DNA from: Actinopolymorpha pittospori
GTDB taxonomy: Bacteria > Actinomycetota > Actinomycetes > Propionibacteriales > Actinopolymorphaceae
NCBI RefSeq assembly: GCF_014873875.1
Contig: NZ_JADBEM010000001.1
Coordinates: 1,364,001 to 1,428,000 of the forward strand
Length of the DNA stretch: 64,000 bases
Reading direction: 5' to 3'
Part shown: piece by piece, positions 41,257 through 49,293 of the stretch
How positions within the stretch are numbered: position 1 is the first letter of the stretch
Layout of the letters: each line of letters begins with the position of its first letter
The notes under the pieces: generated by a model
What the model saw: the letters and a program-made list of their open reading frames with translations, nothing else
Told to the model about the DNA's origin: nothing
The model's database searches: none
Program-made: the position numbers and the translations under genes

Positions 41257-41799
41257 CTAGGACCGCTGGGCGGGTCTGCCGCCGAAGCGCCATGGATGGA
41301 CCTCCGTGCGGCTGTCGCGGCCGGCCGGCAACAACGTCGCCGCCGCTTCCCGGTCCGGCGCCTCCACGAGCGCCGCCCGGCCCAGCCGCGCCTCGCCGTC
41401 GAGCGCGAGCAGTTCGCCGTACACGATGATGTGTTTCGACCTGACCGGCGCGGGGTCGGACTCGTCCATGGTGATCACCAGGAATCGGCCGTAGCCGTCG
41501 ACCGCCTCGGTGAAGTCCCACATCGTGTGGCCCAGGACGTTGTGGAAGCGGCACAGCAGGACCGACTCGAAGACGCCGGCGCGGTAGTACGGCTCTTCGT
41601 ACGCGAACGTGCGGGCGGCGTCCGCGTCTGGAAGGTCGACAATGTGCAGGCTGCCCGTCGACTCTGCCTCCTCGCCATCGCCGGTCAGCGTGGGGCCGCG
41701 GGCGACCTACCCATCCATGAACGACCAGTGGTCTTCGCTCAGACTCATCTTGAGCGCGAAAGAGCCGGGGCGGTCGCGGCCGTACACGAACTACTGCAC
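41257..41799 (-). pseudogene. YciI-family gene interrupted by two in-frame TAG codons
   Basis: Read from GTG 41799, the frame encodes VQ-stop-FVYGRDRPGSFALKMSL, SEDHWSFMDG-stop-VARGPTLTGDG, then EESTGSLHIVDLPDADAAR-like sequence to AYEEPYYRAGVFESVLL and CRFHNVLGHTMWDF, a recognisable YciI-type protein. TAG codons interrupt it at 41791-41793 and 41707-41709. Past the second stop the frame stays open to 41257. Both stops are amber and there is no frameshift. Decay after loss of function is the simple reading; the C-terminal half (from ATG 41523) could still be made. Separated from the intact YCII/sigma pair by about 190 bp. Confidence 0.7.
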
Positions 41800-41856
41800 G
41801 GTCGTCGAGCCTAGGACGTGTCCTACGGACCGTGCCACCTGCCGGCAGCGAAACGA

Positions 41857-41902
41857 GAACGGCTCGGCCGGTCCCCAGACAAGGGGTCCGGCCGAGCCGT
41901 TC
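41857..41902 (-). terminator. Strong hairpin terminator downstream of rpmJ
   Basis: 15-bp perfect stem GAACGGCTCGGCCGG / CCGGCCGAGCCGTTC, one T-T mismatch, then CCCC/GGGG, with loop AGACAA. It lies 46 bp beyond the rpmJ stop and before the YciI relic. Confidence 0.8.
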
Positions 41903-41948
41903 GACGTTCAGCTGCGCGGCGCTACCGCCGGCGCGGAGGTGAGGCGCA

Positions 41949-42071
41949 CTAGCCCTGGCGAGCCTTGAAGCGCGGGTTCTTCTTGTTGAGCACGAACACG
42001 TGTCCACGGCGCCGGACGACCTGCGCACCCGGCTTGGCCATCAACGAACGCAGCGAGTTGCGTACCTTCAT
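41949..42071 (-). CDS. rpmJ: 50S ribosomal protein bL36, cysteine-free paralogue
   Basis: 40 residues, starting [20 protein letters not shown]. The Cys/His zinc-ribbon residues of the housekeeping bL36 are missing, as in the zinc-independent (C-) form that replaces it under zinc limitation. ATG 42071 is preceded by GAGAGGAAGGACGGACCCG. In other actinobacteria such copies are under Zur control, but no clear Zur box was recognised upstream here. Confidence 0.9.
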   Translation of the reverse strand: MKVRNSLRSLMAKPGAQVVRRRGHVFVLNKKNPRFKARQG

Positions 42072-42374
42072 CGGGTCCGTCCTTCCTCTCACCGGAGCAG
42101 GTCCCCTGTCGGGTTCCATGCCCCGCGTCGGGAAGAACACAGTTCCGGGCCGATTTCATTCCCCGCACCAGCACGGCGCCGGGGCGCGCGGACCTACGTC
42201 GGATGCCGACCGCGCGTAACGAAACCGGTCCGGGCGCCGATAACCCCCTTAGGCCTTGCGCTGGTGGAGCCGGGAGTCGCTGGCCGGCTCGGGCGTGAGC
42301 CAGCGGGGCCCACGGTTCCGCACGGTCGGGATGCGATCGTGCGCGAAGAGAAAGACATCCCTGGAGTTTGAATG
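42072..42374. other. Gap without recognised gene between rpmJ and the IS110 remnant
   Basis: 303 bp holding the rpmJ leader and the outer flank of the disrupted IS110 copy. No tRNA, open frame of quality or repeat was recognised. The right end of the disrupted element must lie in the part nearest 42374. Confidence 0.5.
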
Positions 42375-42689
42375 TCAAGCCGCAACCGCAGCTTCCTCTG
42401 GTTTGGCCGAGCGGTGAGCCCAGGCGGTTTCCTCGTTGTAGAGGGTGCGGGTCTTGAGGCAGCCGTGCAGGATGCCGACGAGCCGGTTGGCGACGTGTCT
42501 GCATGCTGCGAAGTGGTCGGTGCCGCGGGCTCGCAGCTCGTCGTAGAGGGCTCGCGCACCGGGCGAGGCGGTCATGGCGGGGACGACCTGGCTGAGCAGG
42601 GCGTCGATGAGCCTGTCGTTGTGAACGTAGCGGGCGGCGACGACCTTCTTCTTGCCCGAGGCGCGGGTGATGGGGCTGGTGCCGGCGTA
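42375..42689 (-). pseudogene. IS110-family transposase, C-terminal part (catalytic-Ser domain) of a disrupted copy
   Basis: 104 codons beginning YAGTSPITRASGKKKVV, the C-terminal Tnp domain containing the catalytic serine of IS110 enzymes, followed by HVANRLVGILHGCLKTRTLY. It has no start of its own. Joined to the fragment at 44043-44972 at the CT core, it restores an uninterrupted frame (AAG AAC TAC GCC) of 414 codons. It is therefore the other half of that transposase, separated by the insertion at 42689-44043. Confidence 0.9.
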
Positions 42690-42705
42690 GATGCCCCTAT
42701 GGATG

Positions 42706-43830
42706 TCAAGCCGCTGCGGGACTGGCGGTTGTGTCTGGTGTGGACTTGGTGATGATCTGGTGGACTTCGCGGGCGATGTAGCGTTTGAGGCAGCGCAGAA
42801 CCTCGCGTCGGGTCTTGCCTTCGCTGATGCGGCGTTGCATGTAGTCGCGGGTGGCCGGATCCCAGCGCAGGCGAGACAGGGCGATGCGGTAGAGCGCGGC
42901 GTTGGCGTTGCGGTCGCCGCCACGGTTGAGGCGGTGGCGGGTGGTCTGCCCGGAGGACGCCTCGACCGGGCTGACACCGCACAGCGACGCGAAGGATCCC
43001 TCGCTGCGCAGCCGTTCGGGGTTGTCGCCGACCGTGATCAGCAGGGTCGCGGCGTTGTCGGGGCCGATGCCGGGCCGGTCCAGCAGCCTGGGTGCTCGGG
43101 TTTTGACCGCCTCGGTGATGCGTTGCTCCAGGTCGCTGATCTCGGTGGTCAACGCGAGGATCCGGCGGGCCAGGATGCGCAGCGTGTAGGCCGCGGCGCT
43201 GACGACATCGTCGGGCGTGCTGGCCTCCAGCGCTGCGCAGTGCCGGACCAGGGCGGTGTTGCTCAGTCCGGACATCGCCTCCCGCAGAGCCGGGTCGGCG
43301 GCGACGAGCACGGCTTTGAGCTGGTTGATCGTCTGGGTGCGAGCCTTGAGGGCGGATGCTTTGGCCAGCTTGAACATCCGCAGCATCTCCACGGGCCCGT
43401 CCCCGGTCTTCGCCGCGGCCGTGGCCCGGCCCGACAGCAGCGCGCGGGCGGCCGACTCGGCGTCGATGACGTCGGTCTTGCCCCGCCGGCGGCGGGTGGC
43501 CTTGTCAGGCTGATTTACCTCGATCACCTCGACACCCTTGCAGCGCAAGTACCGGGCCAGCGCTGCGCCGTAGGAGCCGGTGCCCTCGATGCCGGCCCGC
43601 CGCAGCGTCCCGAAACCACGCGTCCAGGCCACCAGCTCCCGGTAGCCAGCGGTGGTCGCGGGGAACGTCGCGGTGGCCAGCAGCGCACCCAGAAGCGTGA
43701 CCACCGCCGCGGTGTGCGTGTTCTTGTGTGTATCCACGCCGACGACGACGTCGTCTAGGTTGGTCTCATCCTGGTCGCGCCGCACGGGTTGGGACATGCT
43801 GGGCATGGTCGTCTGACTCCTGATCGCCAT
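42706..43830 (-). CDS. IS110-family transposase (DEDD/serine, RNA-bridge type)
   Basis: 374 residues. The RuvC-like DEDD domain has Asp33 (VVGVDTHKNTHTAAVV), Glu82 (GIEGTGSYG), Asp120 and Asp123 (KTDVIDAESAARAL). The C-terminal Tnp domain has SFASLCGVSPVEASSGQTT with the likely catalytic Ser at about 292-293. Such enzymes recombine donor and target DNA at a dinucleotide core under direction of a bridge RNA. The ORF is intact and the insertion site is clean, so the element may be recent and active. ATG 43830 is used; later ATGs at codons 9 and 12 are possible. Confidence 0.93.
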   Translation of the reverse strand: MAIRSQTTMPSMSQPVRRDQDETNLDDVVVGVDTHKNTHTAAVVTLLGALLATATFPATTAGYRELVAWTRGFGTLRRAGIEGTGSYGAALARYLRCKGVEVIEVNQPDKATRRRRGKTDVIDAESAARALLSGRATAAAKTGDGPVEMLRMFKLAKASALKARTQTINQLKAVLVAADPALREAMSGLSNTALVRHCAALEASTPDDVVSAAAYTLRILARRILALTTEISDLEQRITEAVKTRAPRLLDRPGIGPDNAATLLITVGDNPERLRSEGSFASLCGVSPVEASSGQTTRHRLNRGGDRNANAALYRIALSRLRWDPATRDYMQRRISEGKTRREVLRCLKRYIAREVHQIITKSTPDTTASPAAA

Positions 43831-43860
43831 GGGGACGGAAGGCCACCGCCGGTCCAGGCG

Positions 43861-44041
43861 TGGGCGGTCAGAACTGTGATGGTGCCCTGTTCACGGCAAG
43901 GCCCCTATCGGGACACGCCCCGCCGGTCCGGCGGCCGCACGCACCGCCCCAGGCCGTGGCCGACAGATCTACACGAAGGCATCACGGCCAGTTCTTGCGC
44001 GGGTCAGGCCACGGCCTGGGACGACACGCCATGATCCTCAC
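43861..44041 (-). ncRNA. Predicted IS110 bridge RNA with readable target and donor loops
   Basis: Read 5' to 3' on the minus strand. A 14-bp stem (44007-44020 with 43948-43961) closes a loop holding CGCAAGAACT (43990-43999) and GTGTAG (43969-43974). The first equals the left half of the actual insertion target including the CT core. The second pairs with the right half CTACGC with one G-U. A second loop holds ATAGGGGC (43901-43908), identical to the element's right end, and TCACAG (43874-43879), the complement of core plus left end CTGTGA. Order and geometry follow known IS621-type bridge RNAs. RNA ends are approximate. Confidence 0.75.
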
Positions 44042-44042
44042 A

Positions 44043-44972
44043 GTTCTTGCGGGCGCGGGCGTCGGTGTAGCGGTGCTGGTCGTCGCCGAACTCGGCGAGC
44101 ACCCGGGCACCGAGAATGGGCCCCAGGCCCGGCTGAGACAGGACGATCTCAGCGTCCGGGTGTTGGCCAAAATGTTGCTCCACCTGCCCTTGCAGGGTCT
44201 TGATCTGCTCGTTCAGTGTGGCCAGCACGGCAGTGGCAGCGCGGATGGTGGTCGCGTACGCCTGTGCCACCACGGCGGGCTGGCCGAGGTGCTCGGCGCG
44301 CAGGGCAGCCTGGATCTTGCCCGCTTTGGTGTCGATGTCGCCGCGTCGACGTGCTCGTTTCAGCGCCGTGCGGATCTGGGTGAGCGTCAGCTTCGCCGCC
44401 GACGCGGGGTCTGGTGCCTTGGCCAAAAGTTCCAGCGCATCGGGCGTGGTCAGCTCTTCGAACGCCTCGAGCGCAGCCGGGAAGTAGTCCCGCAGGGCGT
44501 GCCGCAGCCGCTGCATGTGCCGGGTCCGCTCCCAGATCATGCTCTTGTGGGCACGAGACACCACCTTGATCGCTGCCGCCTCGGCACTGTCGCCGGCCAC
44601 CGGGCGCAGCTGGTGGGAATCGGTGCGCACCATGTCGGCCAGCATGTGCGCATCGGCGCCGTCGCTTTTGGCGCCAGACATCCCGTACCGTTCCCGGTAC
44701 CTGGAAGCCTGCAAGGGATTCACCGCACACACCCGGTACCCGGCAGCGATCAACGCCTGCACCCATGGGCCCTTATCGGTCTCGATCCCGATCACCACCT
44801 GCTCGGCGGTCTCGTCGGCGTCTTCACCGAGCTGCTCGCCGATCAGCGCGTGCAGCCGGGCCATCCCGGCCACGCCCTCGGGCAGCCGCGCTCTGGCAAG
44901 CCGCCTGCCAGAGGCATCCATCAGCTCGATGTCGTGGTGGTCTTCGGCCCAGTCATCTCCTACGAACAGCAA
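44043..44972 (-). pseudogene. IS110-family transposase, N-terminal part (DEDD domain) of the disrupted copy
   Basis: 310 codons of native sequence from ATG 44972 to ARARKN, then 12 foreign codons read into the inserted element up to a stop at 44004. RuvC-like residues are present: LFVGDDWAEDHHDIEL, IGIETDKGPW, SGAKSDGADAHMLADMVRTD. The C-terminal catalytic-Ser domain now lies 1.35 kb away at 42375-42689, so no active enzyme can be made from this copy. It belongs to a different IS110 subgroup from the invading element. Confidence 0.9.
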
Positions 44973-45243
44973 CGCGCCTCCCAGGCTCGATGTTGGTCAT
45001 GGTCAACATCGGCGGCCGTACGAGAGAACCATCGGCGACCTAATGAACCAGTGCTCACGCCCACCAGGGACAAGCACGACATCCCATCAGCGATCAACTC
45101 TCTCGGTCACCGGCGGGGGCACGATCTTTCATCGGAACTCCCACAGGGGTTCAGGAGCAACAAGTGCTCACCCGCCGGCGGCCACCAAACCCGAAGTCTG
45201 CCCGAACCCGGGCCGACCCCGTTAACAACCATTAGGTGCACAG

Positions 45244-46653
45244 ATGCGCGCACGGATACTGACGCTAGGAATGGTCAGTGCGATCGCCGCGGTGAGTGTC
45301 ACCACGTCGGCCTACGGCGCGCCCCCGGCGCCCGCTGCCGACTCCGGTGGGACCACTGCAGCCGCTGCACAGGTCAGTGCCGTCAAGAGTGTCGGTACGC
45401 CGCTCCCGGTCGACGACTTCCGCGCGATCGAACTGGACGAGGACCGCGGCCGGCTCTACCTCGCCCAGGGCGTGGGCACCGGACTGCCGCTCGTCGTCAC
45501 CGATCTCGACGGCCAGTTCCAACAGCGCGTCACCGCGGTCACCGACGTCTCCGACCTCGTGTTGGCCGACGACCATCGCAGGCTCCTGGTGGCACAGGGC
45601 TTCAACCGGGTCACCGCTCTTGACGCCGACAGCCTGACGGTCAAGGCCGCCTATCCCGTTCCGTCCGGTGCCTGTCCGTACGTCGTCGAACCCACGGGCG
45701 ACAAGATCGTCGCCGGATTCCTGGACTGTGGCCTCGGCTCGGGTGGGCTGCTGGTGTGGTCGAGCCCCGATACCCCGCCCACGGTCTACACCGCCGGGCC
45801 CAACTACGAGCCGGTCATCGACGCCAGCGCCGGCGCGCCCGGCCTGATCGTCGCCGGCGACACCGGATACTCACCGGTCACCACCTACGTCATCGACGTC
45901 ACCGGCACCACGCCGCAGATCCGCAGCAGGCGCACCGACACCGGCGAGAACCTGCAGGACTACGCGCTCAGCCCCGACGGCACCGAGGTGGTGGAATCGA
46001 CCGGCTACCCCTACGAACACCACGCGTACCGGATGCCCGATCTGGCCGACGCCACCGTCTACCCGAGCGGCGCCTACCCGGCGGACGCCGCCTGGTCGGC
46101 CGACAGCAGCACCGTCGCGATCGGACGGTCCGACACCAGTTCCTTCGACCCCGACGTCCTGCTCTACAAGAAGGGCAGCACGACCCCGACCTACGCGGTC
46201 GACTTCCGCAGCGGCGACAACCTCTGGAAGGGCACGCTCCTGGTGAACCGCGACGGGAGCCGGGCCTGGGCGGTCAGCTACGACGACTACTACCAGGAGC
46301 GGTACCTGCTGCACTCCTTCGGCCCGGCGCATCCGCCGAAGGCCCCGGTCACCGATCTCGCGGTCACGGCGGCGACCGGTAGCGGGAAGCAGAAGGGCAC
46401 CGCCAACCTCACTGTGACGTGGAGCTCGCCCATGTCCGGACCGTCAGGAGCGGGCGGCGACCACTACTGGTGGATCACCGCGTCCACCAACGGCGGACCG
46501 GAGAAGGAGTTCGGGCGCGGCCGGATGGACACGACCGGAAAGGCTTCCGCGACCTACGCGCTCCCCAAGGGCACGACCACCTTCACGGTTCATTACCAGG
46601 ACTTCGAAGGGTGGTACCCGCCCGGCTACGACACCGCGACCCTGACCCGCTGA
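45244..46653 (+). CDS. Secreted beta-propeller-like protein
   Basis: 469 residues. Sec signal peptide (MRARILTLGMVSAIAAVSVT, cleaved near AYGAPPAP). Residues 50-370 contain repeated short blades (RLYLAQGVGTGLPLVVTDLD, RLLVAQGFNRVTALDADSL, DKIVAGFLDCGLGSGGLLVW), as in YVTN/SMP-30-like propellers. A C-terminal fibronectin-like domain follows (DLAVTAATGSGKQKGTANLT ... VTWSS). Probably an exported binding protein; ligand unknown. It lies next to the disrupted IS110, about 270 bp beyond its transposase start, and 170 bp ahead of a PhoX gene. Confidence 0.78.
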   Translation: MRARILTLGMVSAIAAVSVTTSAYGAPPAPAADSGGTTAAAAQVSAVKSVGTPLPVDDFRAIELDEDRGRLYLAQGVGTGLPLVVTDLDGQFQQRVTAVTDVSDLVLADDHRRLLVAQGFNRVTALDADSLTVKAAYPVPSGACPYVVEPTGDKIVAGFLDCGLGSGGLLVWSSPDTPPTVYTAGPNYEPVIDASAGAPGLIVAGDTGYSPVTTYVIDVTGTTPQIRSRRTDTGENLQDYALSPDGTEVVESTGYPYEHHAYRMPDLADATVYPSGAYPADAAWSADSSTVAIGRSDTSSFDPDVLLYKKGSTTPTYAVDFRSGDNLWKGTLLVNRDGSRAWAVSYDDYYQERYLLHSFGPAHPPKAPVTDLAVTAATGSGKQKGTANLTVTWSSPMSGPSGAGGDHYWWITASTNGGPEKEFGRGRMDTTGKASATYALPKGTTTFTVHYQDFEGWYPPGYDTATLTR

Positions 46654-46822
46654 CGTTCGCGCGGCTCGCGACGATCCGGTCGGCGATCCGGAGCGAACAG
46701 TGGCCGGGCACTCTCCTGCGACGCGACCACGCTTGGACGCTCAGGGGTCAGCGCGCGTTCAGCTGCAGGACACGTGGGGCGCGCACGATCGGCGGAGATT
46801 GTCAACGATCTAAGGAGCACGC

Positions 46823-48244
46823 ATGACCACTCTGGATCCGGCCTCTGAGCAGCCGCAGGGCGTGTCGCGACGGTCTTTCCTGAGCCGCTCGGCGGCCACC
46901 GGGCTGGGAATCGCCCTGGTCGGGAGCGTCGACGTTGTTTTCGGCGCCGGTGCGGCGCACGCCGCTCCCGGCGGCAAGGGAGGGCGTCCGCACGTACTCG
47001 GGTACGGGCCGCTGATCCAGGACCCAGCCGGACTGCTGTCGCTCCCCGCGGGGTTCAGCTACAAGCTCATCGCCCAGGCGGGCGTCACCCGCCTCGAAAG
47101 CGGTGAGCTCACCCCGTCCGACCCCGACGGCACCGCCTCCTTCCCCCGACGCGGCGGCAACGGCAGCGTGCTCGTCAACAACCACGAGATCGACGGCGCG
47201 GAGCCCTTCCCGGTCCCGCACCTGAGCGGGCTCGTCTACGACGAGCAGGCCAACGGCGGCACCACCAACATCGAGGTGGACGGCGACGGCAACCGCATCC
47301 GGGAGTACGTCAGCCTCGCTGGCACGCACAACAACTGCGCGGGCGGGCAGACACCCTGGGGCACCTGGCTCACCTGTGAGGAAACCGAGGAGATCCTCGG
47401 CAAGCCGCACGGCTACGTGTTCGAGGTCGACCCGCACAACCAGGACGCCAACCAGAACCCCAGGCCGATCAAGGCGCTCGGTCGCTACGCCCACGAAGCC
47501 GTCGCGGTCGACCCGGACGAGGGCCTGGTCTACCTGACCGAGGACGCCGGCAACCCGAACGGCCTGCTCTACCGCTACACTCCGCCCCGGGCCGCCCTTC
47601 CGCTGGGCAAGGGGTCGCTGAAGGAACTCGCAGACGACGCCGGGACGCTCGAGGCGCTGGCGGCCACCACCGAGGACGGCACCCTCGTACCCGACCTATC
47701 GGTGGCCACCGAACCGGGCACCACCTATCGCACGACCTGGGTGAACGTCCCCGACCGCGACGCCAAGACGACACCGACCCGCAAGCAGTTCAGTGACACG
47801 CAGATCACCCGCAGCCGCAAGCTCGAAGGCATGTGGTGGGCCGACGGCGGAACCTACTTCGTCGCCTCTTTCGCGCGTACGGACGACGGAAGCGCGGTGG
47901 CGCACGACGGTCAGGTGTGGTTCCTCGACCCCAGCCGCGGCACCATCGAACTCAAGCTCCGCTTCGCCTACACCCCCGGCGACCAGGACAGCGACCCCGA
48001 CGGTCCGGACAACATCACGGTCTCCCCGTTCGGCGGCGTGATCCTCGCCGAGGACGGTGAGGGCGCCAGCCACCTCGCCGGCGCCAACGACCGAGGCGAG
48101 GCGTTCTTCTTCGCCCGTAACGACCTGAACGACTCCGAGTTCACCGGGCCGAACTTCTCGAGGAACAAGAAGATCCTGTTCGCCAACATCCAAAGCCCTG
48201 GCCACGTCTTCGCCATCCAGGGCCCCTTCGTCCACCAGCACTGA
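46823..48244 (+). CDS. PhoX-family (DUF839) Tat-exported phosphatase-like protein
   Basis: 473 residues. A clear Tat signal is present (GVSRRSFLSRSAATGLGIAL). PhoX family hallmarks are NHEIDGAE, CAGGQTPWGTWLTCEETEE, GRYAHEAVAVDPDEGLVYLTED and DNITVSPFGGVILAEDGEG. PhoX is a secreted Ca2+/Fe-dependent phosphomonoesterase. Whether this member acts on phosphate esters or, as other DUF839 proteins, on something else cannot be decided. RBS AAGGAGCACGC precedes ATG 46823. A very strong terminator follows. Confidence 0.88.
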   Translation: MTTLDPASEQPQGVSRRSFLSRSAATGLGIALVGSVDVVFGAGAAHAAPGGKGGRPHVLGYGPLIQDPAGLLSLPAGFSYKLIAQAGVTRLESGELTPSDPDGTASFPRRGGNGSVLVNNHEIDGAEPFPVPHLSGLVYDEQANGGTTNIEVDGDGNRIREYVSLAGTHNNCAGGQTPWGTWLTCEETEEILGKPHGYVFEVDPHNQDANQNPRPIKALGRYAHEAVAVDPDEGLVYLTEDAGNPNGLLYRYTPPRAALPLGKGSLKELADDAGTLEALAATTEDGTLVPDLSVATEPGTTYRTTWVNVPDRDAKTTPTRKQFSDTQITRSRKLEGMWWADGGTYFVASFARTDDGSAVAHDGQVWFLDPSRGTIELKLRFAYTPGDQDSDPDGPDNITVSPFGGVILAEDGEGASHLAGANDRGEAFFFARNDLNDSEFTGPNFSRNKKILFANIQSPGHVFAIQGPFVHQH

Positions 48245-48275
48245 GCTCGCAGCACCACCCGCCGAACACCGACAT

Positions 48276-48316
48276 CGCCGGGTTCCTGTCGCTCTGCCCG
48301 CGACAGGGACCCGGCG
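48276..48316 (+). terminator. Strong hairpin terminator after the PhoX gene
   Basis: A 17-bp stem (left arm 48276-48292, right arm 48300-48316) with a single G-U pair and a 7-nt loop, 32 bp past the stop codon. Confidence 0.8.
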
Positions 48317-48339
48317 CCACCCTTTCCCGTCGGTGTTAC

Positions 48340-48495
48340 GTCAGGGCCCAGGGCCGGCGGGGTGGTGCGGATCCGCGTCCGGGACTCGACCGCCTCGCGG
48401 ACCGTCACCCTGTCAGCTGCCGGGGTGACGGTCGTCTGGACCGGGGTCGCCAGGTCGGACAGGTACGTCAGCTTGTCGTCGATCACCTCGCCGCA
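48340..48495 (-). pseudogene. Duplicated, internally deleted 3' fragment of a Gfo/Idh/MocA oxidoreductase gene
   Basis: The minus strand encodes GEVIDDKLTYLSDLATPVQT, then VTPAAD, then VTVREAVESRTRIRTT. The intact oxidoreductase at 49294-50412 has GEVIDDKLTYLSDPGTPVQT and LTVREAVETGTRIRTT separated by ~80 residues. The fragment is thus a second copy of that gene's end with the middle missing. It lies on the far side of the Doc/antitoxin pair. The remainder of the 331-bp gap holds only the PhoX terminator. Confidence 0.8.
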
Positions 48496-48575
48496 CCCGG
48501 GAGTCCGGCAACAACGGCATCCGATCGACGTCAGGTCGATCAGCTGAACGTGAGCGGACGTGGCCGGACCATCCG

Positions 48576-48956
48576 TCACACCCGAGGTTTGGTGCTCCGT
48601 TCGAGTATCGGCGCGATGGCGTCGACCTCGTCGAGGTCGCCGGCAGCGATGGCCATGATCAGGTCGTAGGCCTCGTCGTTGGACAGAGTAAGCCGGTAGC
48701 CATTCATCCCGTAGAACGCGATCAGCCCACCCAGCGCCAGGCGCTTGTTACCGTCCACGAGAGCGTGGTTTCGCGCCAGGGAGTGGACGAGCGCGGCTGC
48801 CTTCTTGTGCAATGACTGGTAGGCATCCGCGCCGAACACACTTGTCTGCGGACGGGCCAGGGCGGACTCCAGCAGCCCGTAGTCACGCACGTCCCACTGC
48901 CCGTGGATAGCCCGTTCGGCCACGTGAAGAAGCTCGGCCAAGGTCAGATAGATCAC
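48576..48956 (-). CDS. doc: Doc-type Fic-domain toxin
   Basis: 126 residues, typical Doc length. The Fic/Doc motif is HALVDGNKR at residues 64-72, with the helical frame YLTLAELLHVAERAIHGQWD and SALARPQTSVFG. Doc toxins phosphorylate elongation factor Tu and stop translation until neutralised. It overlaps the upstream antitoxin gene by 4 nt. The motif carries Ala-Leu where phage P1 Doc has Ile-Phe, a common variant in actinobacterial copies. Confidence 0.9.
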   Translation of the reverse strand: MIYLTLAELLHVAERAIHGQWDVRDYGLLESALARPQTSVFGADAYQSLHKKAAALVHSLARNHALVDGNKRLALGGLIAFYGMNGYRLTLSNDEAYDLIMAIAAGDLDEVDAIAPILERSTKPRV

Positions 48957-49162
48957 TGACCGAGCCGCTCCAGCGCCTCGGCGTATCGCGGGAGCTCCTC
49001 GTCAAGGACTCGATCGAGCAGGTCGACTCGGCTGTGGGATTCGATGTATTCCCGTACAGCCTGCCGCGCTACGTCCTGCATCGACCGGTGCTCCAATTCG
49101 GCGCGCATACGCAGCGCCTCGGCTTCCTCGTCGGTCAGTCGCAGTGTCATAGCCATGGGCAC
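48953..49162 (-). CDS. Ribbon-helix-helix antitoxin partner of Doc
   Basis: Up to 69 residues; starts at GTG 49162, ATG 49156 or ATG 49150 are possible. MTLRLTDEEAEALRMRAELE followed by RSMQDVARQAVREYIES is a ribbon-helix-helix DNA-binding domain. The acidic C-terminal tail would bind the toxin. Coupled by ATGA to doc. A perfect inverted repeat directly upstream is the expected autoregulatory operator. Confidence 0.85.
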   Translation of the reverse strand: MPMAMTLRLTDEEAEALRMRAELEHRSMQDVARQAVREYIESHSRVDLLDRVLDEELPRYAEALERLGQ

Positions 49163-49164
49163 AT

Positions 49165-49182
49165 GGTATCATCGGTGATACC
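49165..49182. promoter_or_regulatory. Antitoxin autoregulation operator
   Basis: GGTATCA-TCGG-TGATACC, a perfect 7-bp inverted repeat ending 3 bp before the first possible antitoxin start codon; a typical site for a ribbon-helix-helix dimer. Confidence 0.65.
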
Positions 49183-49293
49183 TGGACCGGCTCGATCGCA
49201 AGCACAGCGCCTGCAACGGGCGACCGGCGATTCCATCCGGAATGCACGCTTTGACCCGAGCCCACCGACGTTCAACAGGGGTTCCCACAGCCG

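Larger units (their letters stand above)
42689..44043 (-). mobile_element. Complete IS110-family element inserted into another IS110 transposase gene
   Basis: Both junctions carry the dinucleotide CT on the minus strand (42689-42690 and 44042-44043); removing everything between them plus one core restores the interrupted reading frame exactly. Element length is about 1353 bp with one core. It contains a 374-codon transposase (42706-43830) and ~210 bp of non-coding DNA upstream of it, the place of the bridge RNA in the IS621-like group. No terminal inverted repeats are seen, as expected for the family. Confidence 0.9.

Noticed and set aside
42072..42190. Zur box controlling the cysteine-free rpmJ.
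   Set aside because: Expected from other actinobacteria, but no convincing inverted repeat of the Zur type was recognised upstream of 42071.
44973..45180. A second readable bridge RNA upstream of the disrupted IS110 transposase (GGGATGTC matching its presumed right end, GAGAGAG pairing with the flank CTTTCTC).
   Set aside because: The two candidate guides are only 12 nt apart and no left-target guide could be found, unlike the well-spaced four-guide pattern of the inserted element; the element ends are also uncertain.
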